From JAABSQ01 sp041642315 (lineage in GTDB: Bacteria; Desulfobacterota; Desulfobacteria; Desulfobacterales; Desulfococcaceae), in contig JBEPWQ010000021.1 in the NCBI GenBank assembly GCA_041642315.1, positions 1 to 24,650 of the forward strand: a DNA stretch of 24,650 nucleotides, in the 5' to 3' direction. The translations under genes were made by a program, and so were the position numbers. The notes beneath the pieces are model-generated. The model was given only the letters and a program-made list of their open reading frames with translations. It ran no database searches and was not told the origin of the DNA. Below, piece after piece: positions 21,824-24,650 of the stretch. Position 1 is the first letter of the stretch, and each line of letters begins with the position of its first letter.

Positions 21824-21886
21824 GTTGGTATCTCCATCAACTCCCCGTAACAGGGGAAAATAAAAAATTGCCGATTACGAAAAATA

Positions 21887-22633
21887 TCAGGACATCAGGA
21901 TCGTCAAATCGAGGACCACGATGTCGGCCCCGTTTTTTTGGAGCGCCTTGACGTCCCCTTTTCTCGCCACTCCCACCACCAGTCCGAACCGGCCCCGCCG
22001 CCCCGCCTGGACTCCGGAGATGGCGTCTTCCACCACTACCGATCTGTCAGGAGACACCCCGAGCAGTTCCGCCGCCTTTAAAAAGGCGTCCGGCGCCGGT
22101 TTGCCCTGGAGATGAAGTTCCTCCACCGTGAGCCCGTCCACCCGGACATCGAAAAGGTCTTCAATGGAGGCCGCCTGCAGCACGGCCCGGCAGTTCTTGC
22201 TGGAAGAGACGACCGCGGTTTTGAGGCCTTTGCCGCGAACATGGTCAAGCAATGCCATTCCGTCCTCATACACATCCACGCCTTTTTCCTGCAGCACTTC
22301 CATCACCATGTCATCCTTGCGCCGGCCCAGGCTGTAGATGGAGGCATGGCCGGGGGGGCCATCCGGGCCGCCGTCATGCAGGTGAATCCCTCGGGATTCC
22401 AGGAAGCTTCGCACCCCCTCCTGCCGCAGTTTGCCGTCCACATACCGGTTGTAATCCGATATGATATCGAAGGGAATGAAAAGCCGGTCGGCCTGGCGGG
22501 CGTATTCCCTCAGAAAATCATCGAATACCTTTTTCCAGCAGGCGGCATGGACTTTGGCGGTTTCCGTGACGACACCGTCCAGATCGAACAGGACCGCATC
22601 GAAACGGGTTCCGGTGATGGCGGTCGATGGCAT
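21887..22633 (-). CDS. pgmB: Beta-phosphoglucomutase (HAD superfamily)
   Basis: A 248-aa cytosolic enzyme converting beta-glucose 1-phosphate to glucose 6-phosphate. HAD motifs: nucleophile D17 and acid/base D19 in FDLDGVVTETA, the cap domain (about 35-125), VVSSSKNC (motif II), GKPAPDAFLKAAELLG with the motif III lysine, and VVVEDAISGVQAG (motif IV). The SSSKN and DAISGVQAG stretches are specific to the beta-PGM family. ATG 22633 is chosen since GAGAGGA precedes it by 4-5 nt. A longer frame back to 22729 would start upstream of the predicted transcript start and add 32 polar residues. First gene of the sugar operon. Confidence 0.9.
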   Translation of the reverse strand: MPSTAITGTRFDAVLFDLDGVVTETAKVHAACWKKVFDDFLREYARQADRLFIPFDIISDYNRYVDGKLRQEGVRSFLESRGIHLHDGGPDGPPGHASIYSLGRRKDDMVMEVLQEKGVDVYEDGMALLDHVRGKGLKTAVVSSSKNCRAVLQAASIEDLFDVRVDGLTVEELHLQGKPAPDAFLKAAELLGVSPDRSVVVEDAISGVQAGRRGRFGLVVGVARKGDVKALQKNGADIVVLDLTILMS

Positions 22634-22710
22634 GGCATCCTCTCTATGGAAAGACATCCGATTTGGAATCCTTTGGTTTTGCGCGTTTCGCTTCTGCATT
22701 CTCCGATCTG

Positions 22711-22739
22711 AGTATACATCATTATCCAATTTACCAAAA
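22711..22739 (-). promoter_or_regulatory. Candidate promoter of the pgmB-GH65 operon
   Basis: On the minus strand TTTTGG (22734-22739), a 17-bp spacer and TATACT (22711-22716) make a reasonable promoter; the -10 is 5/6, the -35 poor. The expected start near 22704 gives a leader of about 70 nt to the pgmB ATG at 22633. Confidence 0.45.
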
Positions 22740-22750
22740 CAGGGAATTTG

Positions 22751-22770
22751 TTTGTCTTGAATAGGACAAA
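22751..22770. promoter_or_regulatory. 6-8-6 inverted repeat in the pgmB/hicB intergenic region
   Basis: TTTGTC (22751-22756) and GACAAA (22765-22770) are perfect inverse copies around an 8-nt spacer. The element lies between the pgmB promoter and the hicB gene, upstream of a TATAAA at 22794-22799, and could be an operator for either operon. Confidence 0.35.
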
Positions 22771-22874
22771 ATGAGGGGAGTTGTAATTTGGATTATAAAT
22801 TGCTAATTTGTTCAGTAGAGAATATGATCCCAAAAAATTACAAACCAGCTCAACAGATCTATGAAAGGACTGCT

Positions 22875-23117
22875 ATGCTTACCGATTATATTTCTGAGGC
22901 AATGCATTGTGCGAAATATGAGATATTAGAGGATCAGACATTTTATGGAGAGATCAGCGGCTTGGATGGGGTTTATTCCAATGCAGATAATCTGGAAGAT
23001 TGTCGGAATCAATTACAGGAAGTTCTGGAGGGTTGGATTATTTTAGGTCTTCGGTTGGGTCATTCTTTTCCGGAGATCGGCGGCATCCGTCTGAACAGCG
23101 ATCTGAAGGTTGCCTGA
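22875..23117 (+). CDS. hicB: HicB-family antitoxin
   Basis: An 80-aa protein of the short HicB form: residues ~4-60 are the partial RNase-H-like fold (MHCAKYEILEDQTFYGEISGLDGVYSNADNLEDCRNQLQEVLEGWI), which neutralises HicA. A C-terminal DNA-binding domain is lacking, as is common in the short subgroup. ATG 22875 is used because AAAGGA (22864-22869) lies 5 nt before it; the frame is open back to 22788, but the extra residues are not family-like. The stop overlaps the next ATG by one base (TGATG at 23115-23119). The base composition is AT-richer than the flanking genes, suggesting acquisition. Antitoxin-before-toxin order is the reverse of E. coli hicAB but is common elsewhere. Confidence 0.88.
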   Translation: MLTDYISEAMHCAKYEILEDQTFYGEISGLDGVYSNADNLEDCRNQLQEVLEGWIILGLRLGHSFPEIGGIRLNSDLKVA

Positions 23118-23491
23118 TGCCGGTTCTGGGCCCCATCAAGCGAAATGAACTGATCCGAAATCTGAAAAAGCTGGGGTTTGAAGGCCCACTTGCAGGAGGC
23201 AATCATCAATACATGATTCGAGGCAATCTTAAACTTCATATCCCGAATCCGCATCACGGAGACATCAGTAAGGGTCTTTTATCCAAGATTTTGATTTACA
23301 AACTGATCGCCTCGGTGGGAAAGGGCGAAGAAATCATCATCGCCCGGTACGGCGAACCGATAGCGAAACTGGTTCCGTTCGAAAAGCATTCCGAGCCTCG
23401 AACACCCGGTTCGGCAAAGGGAAAGTTCACCGTGCCCGATGCGTTTTTTGAACCGCTTCCCAGCGATATTCTGGATGCATTCGACCCGTGA
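23117..23491 (+). CDS. Chimeric ORF: HicA toxin N-terminal part joined to a Phd/YefM antitoxin C-terminal part
   Basis: One uninterrupted frame of 124 aa. Residues 1-60 are HicA: a dsRBD-like fold with RNELIRNLKKLGFEG, the catalytic-type His in GGNHQYM (H30), and LHIPNPHHGDISKGLLSKIL. A normal HicA continues with about 10-15 more residues of its last helix (the QAGIS-type end), which are missing here. Residues ~61-124 instead read KLIASVGKGEEIIIARYGEPIAK, then LVPFEK, PGSAKGKFTVPD and EPLPSDILDAFDP: the C-terminal two thirds of a Phd/YefM antitoxin of the kind paired with VapC. Its N-terminal DNA-binding part is missing. The join falls near 23275-23305. A VapC start follows with a GTGA overlap. 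I read it as a deletion fusion of two TA operons; whether the product is toxic or folded is unknown. Confidence 0.82.
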   Translation: MPVLGPIKRNELIRNLKKLGFEGPLAGGNHQYMIRGNLKLHIPNPHHGDISKGLLSKILIYKLIASVGKGEEIIIARYGEPIAKLVPFEKHSEPRTPGSAKGKFTVPDAFFEPLPSDILDAFDP

Positions 23492-23532
23492 ACATTCTTC
23501 TTGATACCCATTCTTTTCTTTGGTGGATTCTC
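23488..23532 (+). pseudogene. Truncated VapC-type PIN toxin (first ~14 codons)
   Basis: GTG 23488 overlaps the stop of the chimera (GTGA), as antitoxin-toxin pairs do, and the first codons read (M)NILLDTHSFLWWI, the N-terminal strand of VapC PIN toxins with its first catalytic Asp. After about 23530 the frame enters the end of the oppositely oriented CusA gene (stop at 23541), and the PIN sequence is gone. The nominal frame continues to a TAA at about 23614 with non-PIN residues. This is a deletion or insertion scar. Confidence 0.78.
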
Positions 23533-23540
23533 TGTTCGAC

Positions 23541-24650
23541 TTACATGATGTTGCGGTATGGTGGTGACTCCAGGCCCTCCTTCCATCTCAGTTTCAATTC
23601 GGCCGATCCGCAGTAAACCACCGGCACGACGAAGATGGTCATGACGGCGAGCAGCATGCCGCCGAAGGATGGAATCGCCATCGGCACCATGATGTCCGAG
23701 CCGCGGCCGACCGAGGTGAGCACCGGCAGCAGTGCGAGGACGGTGGTGGCGCTGGTCATCATGGCCGGGCGCACGCGGCGGGAGGCGCCTTCGATGACCC
23801 GGGCGCGGATCTGTTCCCGGCCGGTGGGCGGGACTTCATGAAACCGCTGGTCGAGATACGTGGTCATGATCACGCCGTCGTCGGTCGCGATGCCGAACAG
23901 AGCCAGGAATCCGACCCATACCGCAACGCTGAGATGAATCGTTCCCACTTGAAAAAGATCGCGCAGATTGTGGCCGAAGATGCCGAAATCGAGAAACCAC
24001 GGCCGGCCGTAAAGCCAGAGCAGGATAAAGCCGCCCGACCAGGCAAAGAGGATGCCGGAAAAGACGAGCAGGGTCTGCGGAATGCGTTTGAAATGAAAAT
24101 AGAGAATCAGCCAGATGGCAAAGAGCGAAACGGGCAGGACGATGGCCAGCTTCTTCTCCGCCCGAACCTGGTTCTCATAGCTTCCGGTAAACTTATAGCT
24201 GACCCCGGAAGGAATCACCAGCTCACCGCTGCGGATTCTCTCCTGCAAAAACGCCCCCGCCTGCTCGACCACCTCCACTTCGGCGTAGCCGTCGCGCTTG
24301 TCGAAAATAACGTAGCCGACGAGAAAGGTGTCCTCACTCTTGATGACCTGCGGGCCGCGCACATAGTTGATCGTTGCAAGTTCGCGAAGCGGGATCTGGG
24401 TGCCGTCGGGTGCGGCGACGAGAATCCCTTCAATCGACTCGATGGTGTCGCGCAGTTCCCGCATATAGCGCACGCGCACCGGATACCGCTCACGCCCTTC
24501 GACCGTCTGGGTGATCGGTTTGCCTCCGACGGCGACTTCAATCACATCCTGTACCATTTTGATCTTGACGCCGTAGCGGGCGATGGCATCGCGATCGATG
24601 TCGATCTCCAGGTAGGGCTTGCCCACGATGCGGTCGGCCAGCACCGCCTC
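23541..24650 (-). CDS. CusA-type heavy-metal efflux RND permease, C-terminal part (cut by window edge)
   Basis: The last ~369 residues of an inner-membrane RND pump (complete CusA/CzcA is ~1,040 aa); the 5' part lies beyond 24650. Visible: a porter-domain segment (KPYLEIDIDRDAIARYG..., then VGGKPITQTVEGRERYPVRVRY), helices of the second membrane half, and the family motif VGFLALFGIATDDGVIMTTYL with adjacent acidic residues of the proton path, then RRVRPAMMTSATTVLALLPVL and a final helix. It is probably for Cu/Ag or related metals; the partner subunits would be upstream, outside the window. The C-terminus ends in ESPPYRNIM; its stop lies 8-10 bp from the VapC stump junction, and I cannot tell whether the last residues were altered by that rearrangement. 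Confidence 0.9.
   Translation of the reverse strand, partial: EAVLADRIVGKPYLEIDIDRDAIARYGVKIKMVQDVIEVAVGGKPITQTVEGRERYPVRVRYMRELRDTIESIEGILVAAPDGTQIPLRELATINYVRGPQVIKSEDTFLVGYVIFDKRDGYAEVEVVEQAGAFLQERIRSGELVIPSGVSYKFTGSYENQVRAEKKLAIVLPVSLFAIWLILYFHFKRIPQTLLVFSGILFAWSGGFILLWLYGRPWFLDFGIFGHNLRDLFQVGTIHLSVAVWVGFLALFGIATDDGVIMTTYLDQRFHEVPPTGREQIRARVIEGASRRVRPAMMTSATTVLALLPVLTSVGRGSDIMVPMAIPSFGGMLLAVMTIFVVPVVYCGSAELKLRWKEGLESPPYRNIM

Noticed and set aside
22634..22729. Longer pgmB start at 22729 adding 32 residues
   Set aside because: The extension is polar, not family-like, and would start upstream of the predicted transcription start; ATG 22633 has a proper ribosome site.
1..24650. tRNA, rRNA, CRISPR array, insertion sequence or phage genes
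   Set aside because: Looked for cloverleaf-like segments, regularly spaced repeats and transposase or integrase motifs; none seen.

Overview
The window is GC-rich chromosomal DNA with tightly packed, often ATGA/GTGA-overlapping genes and frequent GTG starts. Gene content (a split Mrp antiporter cluster with several D-type subunits and tiny conserved-looking membrane proteins, an AhpF-like thioredoxin reductase, a glycoside phosphorylase pair and many type II toxin-antitoxin pieces) resembles Desulfobacterota (Desulfobacterales-like, formerly deltaproteobacteria). That placement is inference from gene style; no rRNA or taxonomic marker is present.

Layout. (1) 1-2585, minus strand: a palindromic repeat at the left edge, then yggS (PLP homeostasis) behind an N-terminally extended thioredoxin reductase, transcribed from a good sigma70-type promoter near 2557-2585. 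(2) 2586-3136: an AT-richer spacer with a two-copy 22-bp repeat and a 57-codon remnant of a patatin-like phospholipase gene. (3) 3137-11616, plus strand: a long Mrp-type Na+/H+ antiporter operon in the order E, F, G, MbhD-like, MbhE-B fusion, C, D1, D2, a 46-aa membrane protein, an 81-aa membrane protein, D3, then a free-standing cyclic-nucleotide-binding-fold protein. No single MrpA exists; its C-terminal modules are separate genes and there are three proton-channel subunits. (4) 11650-12317, minus: an RHH antitoxin/PIN toxin pair with a promoter placed so close to the start that the mRNA may be leaderless. (5) 12540-16807, plus: a MacA-like adaptor, one ATPase and two tandem MacB-type permeases. 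(6) 16843-19466, plus: a SmtB/CadC/ZiaR-type ArsR repressor with an operator-like palindrome, overlapping the gene for a Zn/Cd/Pb P1B-ATPase. (7) 19442-22739, minus: beta-phosphoglucomutase and a GH65 glycoside phosphorylase, whose 3' end overlaps the ATPase gene by 25 bp; together they turn a disaccharide plus phosphate into glucose and glucose 6-phosphate. (8) 22750-23530, plus: a HicB antitoxin gene followed by an open reading frame in which the front of a HicA toxin is joined in frame to the back of a Phd/YefM antitoxin, followed with a 4-nt overlap by only the first ~14 codons of a VapC PIN toxin. (9) 23541-24650, minus: the C-terminal third of a CusA-type heavy-metal RND pump, cut by the window edge.

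The most unusual item is region 8: two different toxin-antitoxin loci collapsed into each other, giving a HicA-Phd chimera and a beheaded-downstream VapC stub directly against the end of a metal efflux gene. The antiporter cluster is the main physiological unit; its third D subunit has Asn where the other two have the conserved channel Lys. Metal handling appears twice (P1B-ATPase and CusA pump).
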